Assembly: GCA_028281495.1 (NCBI GenBank)
Contig: JANQJU010000098.1
Span: 247,270 to 311,269 of the forward strand
DNA: 64,000 nucleotides
Direction: 5' to 3'
Source of the DNA: SAR324 cluster bacterium
Lineage (GTDB): Bacteria; SAR324; NAC60-12
Each line of letters opens with the position of its first letter. Position 1 is the first letter of the stretch. The notes beneath the pieces are model-generated. The model made no database searches. It had not been told where the DNA came from and worked only from the letters and a program-made list of their open reading frames with translations. Shown one piece after another: positions 1-9,482 of the stretch. Both the position numbers and the translations under genes were made by a program.

Positions 1-2385
1 ACGTTGGCCCTGAATGCCCAGGAAGCCGAAACGATTTTAAACTATTTCGCACAACCGGCAGTGCGTCAACGTCGTGTGGCAGAGGGGATTTCCGAGCAAC
101 CCACCGATGTGGAGTTGGAAGTGTTGGCCCAGACGTGGTCAGAACACTGCAAACATAAAATCTTCAATGCTTCTGTCACCTACACTGACACCACTTCGGG
201 GGAAACCGAACAGATCCATTCGCTGTATAAGACCTATGTGAAAGCTTCCACAGCTAAGATCCGAGAAGCTATGGGAGAAAACGATTGGTGTATTTCGGTA
301 TTCTCCGACAATGCGGGAGTGATTCGTTTCAACGATGATTGGAATGTGGCGATGAAAGTAGAAACTCACAATTCTCCCTCAGCTCTCGATCCCTATGGTG
401 GGGCGTTGACCGGAATTGTTGGAGTGAATCGAGATATCATTGGCACGGGCATGGGCGCACAAATGGTGTTCAATACCGATGTGTTCTGTTTTGCTTCCCC
501 TTTCTACGACAAGCCAATTCCAGAAAAGCTGATGCACCCCGAACGGATTTTCGAAGGGGTGCGCTTGGGCGTAGAGCATGGGGGTAACAAATCTGGAATT
601 CCAACCGTCAACGGAACCTTAGTCTTTCATGAAAGGTTTCTGGGGAAACCCTTGGTGTTTTGTGGAACGGGGGGCCTCATGCCTGCTCAGATCAATGGAC
701 AACCGTCTCATGAAAAAAGTGTGAATCCAGGGGATTCCATTGTGATGGTGGGAGGCCGTATTGGCAAAGATGGCATTCATGGAGCTACGTTTTCTTCCGA
801 AGCCTTGCATGAGGGGTCTCCTGCAACGGCTGTTCAAATCGGTGATCCGATTGTGCAGAAGCGGATGTACGATTTCTTGCTCAGAGCACGAGACCTGGGA
901 TTGTATCGGTGTATCACCGACAATGGCGCAGGAGGACTCTCTTCTTCAGTGGGAGAAATGGCTCAATTTTCCAATGGATGTCATTTACACCTAGAAAAGG
1001 CTCCATTGAAGTATCCAGGGTTGCAGCCGTGGGAAATCTTCATTTCGGAAGCGCAAGAGCGCATGACGCTAGCCGTTCCTCCTGAATCGCTAGCCCGTTT
1101 TTTAGAACTTTCGGAATCCATGAGTGTGGAATCCACTGTCTTGGGGGAGTTCAATGATTCTGGCTTCCTGAAAGCAACCTACAATGGAAACATCGTCGCG
1201 TTTGTGGACATGGAATTTCTGCACGATGGCTTACCACCCATGCAGCTCAAAGCCGTCTGGTCTCCCCCTGTTCTAGAAGAACCCGCCATTGCTGCGCCAA
1301 ATGATCTCACCGAAACGTTGCATGCCCTGCTGGGACGACTCAATATTTGTAGTAAAGAACGAGTCATCCGGCAGTATGACCATGAGGTGCAAGGCGGGAG
1401 CGTGATCAAACCTTTGGTTGGGGTGCACAATGATGGGCCAAGCGATGCTGCGGTGATACGCCCCATTTTGGAGTCCATGGAAGGATTGGCGATTGCCAAT
1501 GGTATTTGCCCCCGGTACAGCGATCTCGACACCTACCACATGATGACCTGTGCTATTGATGAAGCCGTGCGCAATATCATCGCTGTGGGAGGAAGCCTGG
1601 AACAGATTGCAGGATTAGATAATTTTTGCTGGTGTGACCCAATAGAGTCTCCTCACAATCCCGATGGTGCCTACAAAATGGCTCAATTGGTTCGAGCCAA
1701 TCAGGCTCTTTATGATTTGACCACGCTGTATGGGGTCCCCTGCATATCAGGCAAAGATAGCATGAAAAACGACTACCGGTTTGGCGAGATCCATATCGCG
1801 ATTCCACCCACGGTCTTATTTTCCACGGTGGGCAAAATTCCAGATGTGCGCAAAACCATTACCATGGATGCCAAAACGGCTGGAGATGTCGTTTATGTGT
1901 TGGGGGACACCAAGTCCGAACTGGGTGGCTCAGAATATTATGATTATAAAGGTTACTTAGGAAAAAACGTTCCCCAAGTCGATGGGAACACGGCCAAAGC
2001 GCGCTACGAAAAGGTCAGTGAAGCGGTTGGGGCCGGATTGCTACGTTCTTGTCACGATTGTTCCGATGGTGGGCTCGCGGTGGCTCTTGCCGAAACTGCA
2101 TTTGCCGGGGGCTTGGGGATGCAGCTTGATCTGACCTCCGTATTAGAACATCACGCACTGACTCCTGATGTGTTTCTGTTCTCGGAGTCGCAAAGCCGCT
2201 TTGTTGTCACCGTAGCACCGACCCATTGTGAAGCCTTCGAATCCATGTTTGCTGGACAAGCCTGTTATCGCTTGGGCGAAGTGACCGAATTGTCCGCATT
2301 TGTAATCATGGCTCATGAAAGAACAATCATTCGTAGCAAGGTCGATGATCTGAAATTCAGCTGGCAGAAAACGTTGCAAGCTTGA
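1..2385 (+). CDS. purL: Phosphoribosylformylglycinamidine synthase, synthetase subunit (5' partial)
   Basis: This enzyme performs the fourth step of de novo purine synthesis: ATP-dependent amidation of FGAR to FGAM, using ammonia supplied by PurQ. The reading frame is open at the left edge, so the true start lies outside the window; the TTG at position 4 is only the first possible start. Family motifs are visible: SEHCKHK near residue 46, a glycine-rich nucleotide-binding stretch around ETHNSPSALDPYGG, and DNGAGGLSSSVGEMA. Small PurL proteins are about 740 residues. The 793 residues seen here plus an open 5' end suggest the longer form (about 990 residues) that carries a PurS-like N-terminus in some deltaproteobacteria; this is an inference. 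purQ follows 50 bases downstream. Confidence 0.95.
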   Translation, partial: TLALNAQEAETILNYFAQPAVRQRRVAEGISEQPTDVELEVLAQTWSEHCKHKIFNASVTYTDTTSGETEQIHSLYKTYVKASTAKIREAMGENDWCISVFSDNAGVIRFNDDWNVAMKVETHNSPSALDPYGGALTGIVGVNRDIIGTGMGAQMVFNTDVFCFASPFYDKPIPEKLMHPERIFEGVRLGVEHGGNKSGIPTVNGTLVFHERFLGKPLVFCGTGGLMPAQINGQPSHEKSVNPGDSIVMVGGRIGKDGIHGATFSSEALHEGSPATAVQIGDPIVQKRMYDFLLRARDLGLYRCITDNGAGGLSSSVGEMAQFSNGCHLHLEKAPLKYPGLQPWEIFISEAQERMTLAVPPESLARFLELSESMSVESTVLGEFNDSGFLKATYNGNIVAFVDMEFLHDGLPPMQLKAVWSPPVLEEPAIAAPNDLTETLHALLGRLNICSKERVIRQYDHEVQGGSVIKPLVGVHNDGPSDAAVIRPILESMEGLAIANGICPRYSDLDTYHMMTCAIDEAVRNIIAVGGSLEQIAGLDNFCWCDPIESPHNPDGAYKMAQLVRANQALYDLTTLYGVPCISGKDSMKNDYRFGEIHIAIPPTVLFSTVGKIPDVRKTITMDAKTAGDVVYVLGDTKSELGGSEYYDYKGYLGKNVPQVDGNTAKARYEKVSEAVGAGLLRSCHDCSDGGLAVALAETAFAGGLGMQLDLTSVLEHHALTPDVFLFSESQSRFVVTVAPTHCEAFESMFAGQACYRLGEVTELSAFVIMAHERTIIRSKVDDLKFSWQKTLQA

Positions 2386-2435
2386 TTCATCTCTTCTTCA
2401 CTTTTTCGAAACACAACCTTAACAATTGAAAAACC

Positions 2436-3248
2436 ATGGCAACCCCGAAAACATTAATATTGTCCGGCTACGGTTTGAACTGCGAACGTGAAACGGCTCA
2501 TAGTTGTCGTCTGGCCGGAGGAAGCACTGTGGATGTGGTGCATCTTTCTGAATTGACCGGAGGCAACGTGCAATTGCAGGATTATCAATTTTTGATCTGC
2601 ATTGGTGGGTTTTTAGACGGCGATGATTTAGGGGCAGGACGTGTGGGAGCAAATCGTTTCAAGCACAGTGTGTTGAGTAGCGGGCAACATCGACTGCAAG
2701 ATCAACTGCGAGAATTTGTCGAGCAAGGAAAGTTGGTTTTGGGAATCTGCAATGGGTTTCAGGTGTTGGTCAAATTGGGATTATTGCCAGCACTCCAATC
2801 GACCTTAGGCCATCAAGAAGTATCGCTGAGCAACAACGCTAATGGACAATTTGAAGATCGGTGGGTCCATCTGAAAGGAGATACGCAATCAGCCTGTGCG
2901 TTTACGCAAGGGTTGGAGAGGATCTATCTTCCGGTAAGGCACGGTGAAGGGCGTGTGGAAGCAGATCGTGATTTGTTGCAGCAACTCCTCAATCGTCATC
3001 AAGTTCCTTTGCAGTATGCCGATGAGCACAATCAAGCTACCGAAACTTATCCACTCAATCCGAATGGTTCGCCGTGGGGGATTGCGTCTTTATGCAATCC
3101 CCAAGGCAACGTAATGGGCTTGATGCCGCACCCGGAAGCATTTCACCATTATACCAATCATCCCCATTGGACCCGTCTGCCTTATCAGCAGGAAGAGGGA
3201 GAAGGGTTGTTGTTGTTTAAAAATGCTTACCAGTTTTTTAACGATTAA
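2436..3248 (+). CDS. purQ: Phosphoribosylformylglycinamidine synthase, glutaminase subunit
   Basis: This class I glutamine amidotransferase hydrolyses glutamine and passes ammonia to PurL for FGAM formation in purine synthesis. It has 270 residues. The nucleophile is Cys105 in GICNGFQ, and the His232/Glu234 pair lies in GLMPHPE. The N-terminal LSGYGLNCE segment and the VRHGEGR segment also fit the family. It is longer than the roughly 227-residue Bacillus type and resembles the longer PurQ found with large PurL proteins. It sits 50 bases after purL and probably shares its transcript. No strong Shine-Dalgarno precedes the ATG. The gene stops before a long promoter region that starts the pst operon. 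Confidence 0.95.
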   Translation: MATPKTLILSGYGLNCERETAHSCRLAGGSTVDVVHLSELTGGNVQLQDYQFLICIGGFLDGDDLGAGRVGANRFKHSVLSSGQHRLQDQLREFVEQGKLVLGICNGFQVLVKLGLLPALQSTLGHQEVSLSNNANGQFEDRWVHLKGDTQSACAFTQGLERIYLPVRHGEGRVEADRDLLQQLLNRHQVPLQYADEHNQATETYPLNPNGSPWGIASLCNPQGNVMGLMPHPEAFHHYTNHPHWTRLPYQQEEGEGLLLFKNAYQFFND

Positions 3249-3558
3249 AATTATTCTTTTTCTAACGGTAAATTTGTTCTTACTTAATAGCCTCCTCAAT
3301 TTAACAAAACTTTTATTCGGGACTAATCTGATCTGAACATGGCCTGAGTATGCTCCGCTCGAACAAGCGAATTCCGGGAACTTCCGGGTATTTCGTCGGG
3401 AGTGTGGATAGGCGTGGAAGCTAATGAAGTTTTCACTGGTTGCTAATGTAATCTAAATAATCCCGAAGTAAGATCCGGCGACTTTTTAACTGCGATTTCT
3501 TGTTTTTCAGGGCAGTTAAAAATTTAGCCATTCAATAAGTTAATCTTTAGGAGGTGTA
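3249..3558. other. purQ-pstS intergenic region, probable pst promoter region
   Basis: These 310 bases hold no convincing gene. They contain a hairpin just before pstS (listed separately), a strong Shine-Dalgarno TAGGAGGTG at about 3548-3556, and an AT-rich TTTAACAAAACTTTTAT element at about 3300-3316. A loosely similar element, CTTAACA-N5-CTTATTT, lies upstream of the response regulator gene at 12038. These could be PhoB-type direct repeats, but their spacing differs (10 against 12 bases), so the call is weak. Confidence 0.4.
3483..3522 (+). promoter_or_regulatory. Perfect 11-bp inverted repeat upstream of pstS
   Basis: The left arm TTTTTAACTGC (3483-3493) and the right arm GCAGTTAAAAA (3512-3522) are perfectly complementary around an 18-base spacer. 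The element ends about 36 bases before the pstS ATG and leaves the Shine-Dalgarno free. It could be a leader hairpin that stabilises the abundant pstS mRNA, a terminator for a short leader (the right arm ends in a run of A, so it is not a good one), or a dimeric operator. Confidence 0.5.
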
Positions 3559-4560
3559 ATGAAACTCTTCAAAGGCAAAAAACAATTAAGCAAGACTCTT
3601 GTGGGTGCATGTGCCATCGCTGTGGGCTTCATGTTTGCGGGTTCTGAGGCATTCGCTCAGGCAAAAGTGGATCCAAAATTAGGTCCTTATGGCAAAACAT
3701 CAGGTGTGGGCGGTAACTTAAGCAGTATTGGTTCGGATACCCTGAACAACCTGATGACCTTATGGGCAGAATCTTTCCGTGGATACTATCCAAATGTGAA
3801 CATCCAAATTGAAGGAAAAGGTTCGAGTACAGCACCACCAGCTTTGATCGAAGCAACGGCTCAGTTGGGACCGATGTCTCGTAAAATGAAGCAAAAAGAA
3901 GTCAACGCATTCGAAAAGAAGTATGGTTTCAAGCCAACGCCTGTCGGTGTGGCGTTGGATTCATTGGCTGTATTTGTGAACAAAGATAATCCGCTTGAGT
4001 CGCTGTCTTTAGTTCATGTTGATGCTGCATTTTCGAAAACCCGCAAGGGGGGACATAATGCAGACATTGCCACTTGGGGGCAGTTGGGCTTAGGTGCCGA
4101 ATGGTCCAATCGTCCGATCAGTCTTTATGGACGTAATTCCGCTTCTGGAACCTATGGTTACTTCAAAAGCAAGGCCCTCTTTAAAGGTGATTACAAAGAA
4201 ACCGTTAAAGAACAACCGGGTTCTGCTTCTGTAGTCATGGGAATCACCGAAGATTTAGGTGGTTTAGGTTACTCCGGTATTGGTTATACAACTTCTGGAG
4301 TACGTGCTCTACCTTTGTCCAAGAAGCCAGGCGGCAAAGCTTATGAGCCTACTTATGAAAACGTGCTTACAAATAAATACCCTCTGGCTCGTATGCTGTA
4401 CGTTTATGTTGTGAAAGAGCCAAACAAGCCTCTCCCCACCTTGACGAAAGAATATCTCACGTTCGTCCTTTCTAAAGAAGGTCAGGAAATCGTTGTTAAA
4501 GACGGTTATCTTCCGCTTCCAAGCACTGTTGTGAAGAAGCAAATGGCTTCTTTAAACTAG
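3559..4560 (+). CDS. pstS: Phosphate ABC transporter substrate-binding protein PstS
   Basis: This is the periplasmic phosphate-binding protein of the high-affinity Pst transporter. The 333-residue product begins with a basic, hydrophobic signal peptide that probably ends at AFA before residue 35. Phosphate-pocket motifs are visible: GSDTL near residue 58, GSST near 88, GPMSRKM near 104, and GRNSASGTYG near 191. An excellent Shine-Dalgarno, AGGAGGTG, sits three bases before the ATG. It is the first gene of pstS-pstC-pstA-pstB-phoU. A 221-base gap to pstC, larger than the other spacings, is usual because pstS is expressed more strongly than the rest. PhoB-type control is inferred from the PhoB/PhoR genes at 12144-15396. 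Confidence 0.96.
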   Translation: MKLFKGKKQLSKTLVGACAIAVGFMFAGSEAFAQAKVDPKLGPYGKTSGVGGNLSSIGSDTLNNLMTLWAESFRGYYPNVNIQIEGKGSSTAPPALIEATAQLGPMSRKMKQKEVNAFEKKYGFKPTPVGVALDSLAVFVNKDNPLESLSLVHVDAAFSKTRKGGHNADIATWGQLGLGAEWSNRPISLYGRNSASGTYGYFKSKALFKGDYKETVKEQPGSASVVMGITEDLGGLGYSGIGYTTSGVRALPLSKKPGGKAYEPTYENVLTNKYPLARMLYVYVVKEPNKPLPTLTKEYLTFVLSKEGQEIVVKDGYLPLPSTVVKKQMASLN

Positions 4561-4781
4561 TGACCGTTTTACGAGGTACTGTTGGCATTTAGTTCTTCTC
4601 GAGTTTTTTACTTACGGAATTTTCTTTTTTTAGAATGTCAGCAGTATCTTGAAGACTACCTGAAATATCCTTTGTGTATTACGACGACTGCAACAGTTTA
4701 ATAAGCTACGGTGTGTCGTAACAAAGACTCTGAACGTCCTCTTCTCACGAAATGTGGGAATGACCTTTCCAAAAGTCTATT

Positions 4782-7049
4782 ATGCAAGAAGCCACCTCAC
4801 CGCAAAGACGAACTGCGGAAGCTAATAAAGCATTTTTTGCGCGTGTCAAAAGACTCGATTTGATCGCCAAGTGGGTGATTTCCACTGTTGGCATTCTGAT
4901 CATTATCAGTGTGATCGGCATTCTGTTTTTGATTGCCGAAGTTGCGTTACCTTTATTTTTACCAGCAGATGCTTCCGAACACGCACGATTTTCGATTCAA
5001 TCGCCCTCTGCCTCCGATACTTTGGCCGTGGGAGTGGATGAATATTTAGAAACTGGATTTGTTTTAGATAAAACGGGGAAATGGTCTTTTTATCGATTTG
5101 ATAAAGGGGAATTGATTAAAGAGAAGCAATCCTCTGCCCCAGACAATCCGAATGCTCACCTCAAGAAAGCCACTTTATATGGGAACCTAATTTACAATCT
5201 TGAGTGGGATGATGGCAGCGTGACAGTTGAACAAGCGACTTTATCTCCCAAGTTTACGGAGTTCGGGCGGGTGATGGAACACGACGTGGTACAACTGGTG
5301 GCAATTCCTGCCAACAGGGAACCTCTCGAGTCAGTGGTTCGCATCTTCGACGGTGAAGAAGGGAAAAATATTACAAATGTTCAACTGATGCCGGGGAATA
5401 CCCTTCGCATCTTCCAGCAGGGTGTGACTGTCGATTTTTTAGGGAATGAAGAAGCAGAAGAGTTCTCTTCCACAATCACTGACAATATTCCGGGAGAGAT
5501 CAACCATCTGGTATTGGACAATGCAGGCCAACATTTATATGCGAGCACGGTCAATGGATATTTGCTTCACTGGGATTTGCGCGAATTGGGCGATCCACAA
5601 ACGTTCCCTCCTGTAAAAGCCTTTGCCGATAGCCGCACCATCACAGCCTTAGGACTTATTTTTGGCGACACCTCTATAATTGTTGGCGACTCTACTGGGC
5701 TTGTGACCACTTGGTTCTCCGCTCCTGTGGAAGCGCAAAGCAATACCAAGAAGTTGAAGCTCATTCATGAGTTATCGAAACACAGTAGCCCTGTGGTGGG
5801 AATCCTCGCTTCCTTACGAGATAAATCCATTATGAGTTTGGATGAAAAAGGCACCATCATGCTGAGTCATATGACGAGTGAGCGCCAATTGTTGGATTTG
5901 ACCATGGGTGAGCCTCTCAAGTCATTAAACGCATCCGCGCGAGGAAATGGTGTGGTGGCCTTAGACAATAAAAATAACGTGATGTTGTGGAGTGTGGACA
6001 ATCCTCATCCTGAAATCAGTTGGCAAGCCCTATTTGGGAAAGTTTGGTACGAAGGTTATTTCGAGCCGGAATATGTATGGCAGTCTTCGTCCGCAAGCGA
6101 CGATTTTGAACCCAAGCTAAGCTTGATGCCGTTGATCTTTGGTAGTTTCAAGGGAACATTTTACGCCTTAATCTTTGCCGTTCCTTTGGCCCTGTTGGGA
6201 GCAATCTACACAAGCCAATTTGCGAAGGATACTTTCCGTCACACGATCAAGCCAGCCGTGGAAGTCATGGCAGCCATGCCTTCGGTCATTATCGGTTTCT
6301 TAGCTGCATTGTGGTTGGCTCCGATTTTGGAAGGGCAGGTGGTGACGTTTTTTCTCTCTCTGGTCATCTTGCCCATTGCCCTGCTGGTCTTTGTGGGCGT
6401 CTGGTGGAAGCTTCGAGAAACAGATTTTGCGAAACAGACGGAGCGTGGGTTTGAATTTGCGCTGATGGTTCCTTTTGTTGTGCTAACGGTAGTAATTGCT
6501 GCGTTTCTCGCGCCTGGAGTTGAATCTACATTCTTTGGAGGGGATTTTCGGCAATGGTTGTTTCAAGAAGCAGGATCTCGATATGACCAACGGAACAGTA
6601 TCATTATCGCATTTGGCTTAGGCTTTATGGTGGTGCCGATCATCTTCACGATTTCAGATGACGCTTTATCCAATGTGCCTAGTGCATTGAAAGCAGCTTC
6701 ATTGGCCTTAGGGGCGAGTCGCTGGCAAACGGTATGGCGTATCGTGATCCCTTCAGCCAGTCCGGGCATTTTCGCCGCAATCATTATTGGTTTTGGCCGT
6801 GCTGTGGGAGAAACAATGGTAGTCCTGATGGCAACTGGGAACACGCCCATCATGGATTGGAGCATGTTCAACGGAATGCGGACGCTTTCAGCCAACATTG
6901 CTGTGGAACTTCCTGAAGCCCCTGTGCATGGCACTTTGTATCGGATTCTTTTCCTCTCTGCTGTCGTTTTATTCTTGATTACATTTGTGTTGAATACTTT
7001 GGCAGAACTCATTCGACATCGTTTACGGAAGAAATATGGACAACTCTAA
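4782..7049 (+). CDS. pstC: Phosphate ABC transporter permease PstC with large propeller-like insert
   Basis: This is an inner-membrane permease subunit of the Pst phosphate importer. At 755 residues it is more than twice the E. coli length (319). One membrane segment (about residues 33-58) is followed by roughly 380 residues of beta-rich sequence with blade-like repeats such as LHWDL and VMLWSVDN. The canonical permease domain starts near residue 450. It has the EAA-type loop LKAASLALGASRWQTVWRIV near residues 635-655 and GRAVGETMVVL after it. Long PstC proteins are known in Pseudomonas-like and other gammaproteobacteria; the role of the insert is not settled. The topology predicts the propeller in the periplasm. 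The last 14 bases overlap pstA, consistent with translational coupling. Confidence 0.93.
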   Translation: MQEATSPQRRTAEANKAFFARVKRLDLIAKWVISTVGILIIISVIGILFLIAEVALPLFLPADASEHARFSIQSPSASDTLAVGVDEYLETGFVLDKTGKWSFYRFDKGELIKEKQSSAPDNPNAHLKKATLYGNLIYNLEWDDGSVTVEQATLSPKFTEFGRVMEHDVVQLVAIPANREPLESVVRIFDGEEGKNITNVQLMPGNTLRIFQQGVTVDFLGNEEAEEFSSTITDNIPGEINHLVLDNAGQHLYASTVNGYLLHWDLRELGDPQTFPPVKAFADSRTITALGLIFGDTSIIVGDSTGLVTTWFSAPVEAQSNTKKLKLIHELSKHSSPVVGILASLRDKSIMSLDEKGTIMLSHMTSERQLLDLTMGEPLKSLNASARGNGVVALDNKNNVMLWSVDNPHPEISWQALFGKVWYEGYFEPEYVWQSSSASDDFEPKLSLMPLIFGSFKGTFYALIFAVPLALLGAIYTSQFAKDTFRHTIKPAVEVMAAMPSVIIGFLAALWLAPILEGQVVTFFLSLVILPIALLVFVGVWWKLRETDFAKQTERGFEFALMVPFVVLTVVIAAFLAPGVESTFFGGDFRQWLFQEAGSRYDQRNSIIIAFGLGFMVVPIIFTISDDALSNVPSALKAASLALGASRWQTVWRIVIPSASPGIFAAIIIGFGRAVGETMVVLMATGNTPIMDWSMFNGMRTLSANIAVELPEAPVHGTLYRILFLSAVVLFLITFVLNTLAELIRHRLRKKYGQL

Positions 7050-8655
7050 GCGATCCCTGACCGCCGAACGTCCTTTCTGGAAAGTCGGCGAACCTCTAGT
7101 ATGGTCAACTGCAGCAGCCCTGGCCATGGTGCTGCTGGCTGCTGTGATCCTTGTGGGCGTGATTATTTATAATGGTATCGGGGTGTTTTGGCCTTCGAAG
7201 CTAGCACAGCTAGAAATGAAAGATGGCCCGGCTATCATGGGAGAGATCATCCAAGAACAAGAGCATCCGACAACCAAAAAGAATCGAATCCAATTGAAAG
7301 TGGGAAACCGCGATTTATACAATTTGGATTTTCGGTGGGTGGATGAAGAAAAAATTGCAAACATCACCTACCCCTCAGATGCTATGGGAATGGAACGATT
7401 GGAATACGGCAACTTTTACGGATTTTTGAAATCCGTAAGCATGCCTAATCCTCCTTCTGGTGACGTGATGTCTCAATTCGAGGCAGCCCAAAGTGTTGTT
7501 GCGGCTGAGTTGGAAAAAGTCGATGCCTTGAATGACAGAATTAAGGATTTGAGCAACGAATCGGAATCGATCCGCTTGGAAAAATTGGAGCGCCTGTACG
7601 AAGGGGCCGTTCCCAACAATCCGGAAATCCAAGAGTTGGATCGGAAAGACGGAGTGTTGAAAGCAGAATTTGAAAAGTTGGTTTCGGAACAAGAGGGGAT
7701 TCGTGCCGGCCTGAAACAGTATCACGCGAAATTTGCGGATGCAGCAGGAACTGAACAAGAGATTGAGATCGGTGAAATCGTTCGCGTGTTTATGCCAAAT
7801 GACATGGGGATTGGGGGGAAGATCGTCTTTTACATCGCCAAAATCTGGGAGCTGTTGTCCGAGGATCCCCGTGAAGCCAATACCGAAGGCGGTTTGTTCC
7901 CTGCAATTTTTGGAACTGTGATCATGGTGTTCATCATGAGTATCTTTTCCTTTCCCTTAGGAGTGATGACCGCCATTTATCTCAAAGAATACGCTAAAGA
8001 GGGATTCATAGTCCGTCTGGTTCGCATTGCGGTGAACAACTTGGCGGGGATTCCTTCCATTGTGTATGGGGTATTTGGGTTGGGGTTTTTTGTCTATGGG
8101 GTCGGGGGATTTATCGATCAGATCTTTTATCCCGAACGCTTGCCCGCTCCCACCTTCGGTACGGGGGGGATTCTGTGGGCGAGTATGACGCTGGCCCTAC
8201 TCACGCTGCCCGTAGTGATCGTGGCGACAGAAGAAGCTTTAGGCTCGGTGCCACAAGGGATGCGGGAAGCTTCGCTCGCTTTAGGTGCCACCAAACTGCA
8301 AACACTGACCCGCGTATTGCTCCCGATGGCCTCTCCGGGCATTATGACAGGATTCATTTTGGCAATGGCTCGTGCGGCTGGAGAAGTGGCGCCTCTGATG
8401 ATTACTGGAGTGGTGAAACTCGCACCCACATTACCGTTGGATGGGAATTTTCCTTATTTCCATTTTGATCGAAAATTCATGCACTTAGGATTTCACATCT
8501 ACGACGTGGGATTCCAATCTCCCAATGTGGAAGCAGCGAAACCTATGGTGTTCGTGACCACGTTCCTGCTTGTGATGATTGTCCTTTTCATGAGTAGTAC
8601 CGCAATTCGACTGCGTACTAAGATGAAAAAAAGATACACTTTTAAAGCATTTTAA
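7036..8655 (+). CDS. pstA: Phosphate ABC transporter permease PstA with coiled-coil insert
   Basis: This is the second permease subunit of the Pst importer. It has 539 residues, against about 296 in E. coli. A first membrane segment (about residues 24-50) is followed by a soluble region. That region contains a heptad-rich coiled coil (about residues 150-235, rich in Glu, Leu and Lys) before the permease domain starts near residue 285. The cytoplasmic loop MREASLALGATKLQTLTRV and ARAAGEVAPLM are typical of PstA. The N-terminal extension resembles the domain annotated in long PstA proteins as DUF3333. It starts inside pstC (14-base overlap). Both permeases carry periplasmic extensions, which suggests that these may contact each other or PstS. 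Confidence 0.93.
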   Translation: MDNSKRSLTAERPFWKVGEPLVWSTAAALAMVLLAAVILVGVIIYNGIGVFWPSKLAQLEMKDGPAIMGEIIQEQEHPTTKKNRIQLKVGNRDLYNLDFRWVDEEKIANITYPSDAMGMERLEYGNFYGFLKSVSMPNPPSGDVMSQFEAAQSVVAAELEKVDALNDRIKDLSNESESIRLEKLERLYEGAVPNNPEIQELDRKDGVLKAEFEKLVSEQEGIRAGLKQYHAKFADAAGTEQEIEIGEIVRVFMPNDMGIGGKIVFYIAKIWELLSEDPREANTEGGLFPAIFGTVIMVFIMSIFSFPLGVMTAIYLKEYAKEGFIVRLVRIAVNNLAGIPSIVYGVFGLGFFVYGVGGFIDQIFYPERLPAPTFGTGGILWASMTLALLTLPVVIVATEEALGSVPQGMREASLALGATKLQTLTRVLLPMASPGIMTGFILAMARAAGEVAPLMITGVVKLAPTLPLDGNFPYFHFDRKFMHLGFHIYDVGFQSPNVEAAKPMVFVTTFLLVMIVLFMSSTAIRLRTKMKKRYTFKAF

Positions 8656-8676
8656 CCTGCTGCTAAGACGGTTTCC

Positions 8677-9459
8677 ATGACTGACACTATTGATAAAAAT
8701 ATTCCTGACCCCATCGTAAAGGTCGATGACCTGAAACTGTTCTATGGAGAATCTCAGGCGCTTTATGATATCGCGACCTCAGTTCCTAGAAACTTGGTGA
8801 CATCGCTCATTGGACCTTCCGGCTGTGGGAAGTCTACATTTTTACGATGTCTCAATCGAATGAATGATTTAGTGGACGGCGTTCGTATTATCGGAAGCAT
8901 CCAGCTTGATGGCGATGAAATCAACGACCCCACATTGGACGTGATTCAATTGCGTCGTCGAGTCGGTATGGTGTTTCAGAAGTACAATCCGTTTCCTAAA
9001 ACGATTTACGAGAATATCATTTACGGACTCCGGATTGCTGGCATCAACGACAAGCCGACATTGGATGAGACGGTAGAGCGAAGCCTCCAACGGGCAGCAC
9101 TATGGGATGAAGTGAAGGATCGTTTACACTCCTCCGCCTTAGGGCTTTCTGGGGGACAGATGCAGCGGTTGTGTATCGCCCGAGCCATTGCAGTGAGTCC
9201 GGATATCATTCTGATGGACGAACCTTGTTCCGCGTTGGACCCTCGTTCAACAGCAAGAATCGAGGATCTGATCGCTGAACTGCGTGGGGATTATACGATT
9301 GTGATTGTGACACACAACATGCAGCAAGCGGCCCGAGTTTCTGATTACACGGCATTCTTCTATGAAGGGGTGTTAGTGGAATACGGGCAAACGGATCATG
9401 TGTTCACCAATCCGAAAGAAAAGAAGACGGAAGACTATATCACAGGCCGCTTTGGCTAA
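8677..9459 (+). CDS. pstB: Phosphate ABC transporter ATP-binding protein PstB
   Basis: This cytoplasmic ATPase powers phosphate import through PstC/PstA. The 260-residue protein has Walker A GPSGCGKST (residues 46-54), a Q-loop in VFQKYNPFP near residue 101, the signature LSGGQ (157-161) and Walker B ILMDEP with Asp181/Glu182, followed by SALDP and a TIVIVTHNM H-loop. Length and spacing are normal for PstB. It lies 21 bases after pstA and 23 bases before phoU. Confidence 0.97.
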   Translation: MTDTIDKNIPDPIVKVDDLKLFYGESQALYDIATSVPRNLVTSLIGPSGCGKSTFLRCLNRMNDLVDGVRIIGSIQLDGDEINDPTLDVIQLRRRVGMVFQKYNPFPKTIYENIIYGLRIAGINDKPTLDETVERSLQRAALWDEVKDRLHSSALGLSGGQMQRLCIARAIAVSPDIILMDEPCSALDPRSTARIEDLIAELRGDYTIVIVTHNMQQAARVSDYTAFFYEGVLVEYGQTDHVFTNPKEKKTEDYITGRFG

Positions 9460-9482
9460 TCTATCCTACTGAAAGAGATCCT

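Noticed and set aside
3300..3316. Pho box upstream of pstS
   Set aside because: The TTTAACA/CTTTTAT pair has 10-base rather than 11-base spacing and matches no consensus well; kept only as a weak note.
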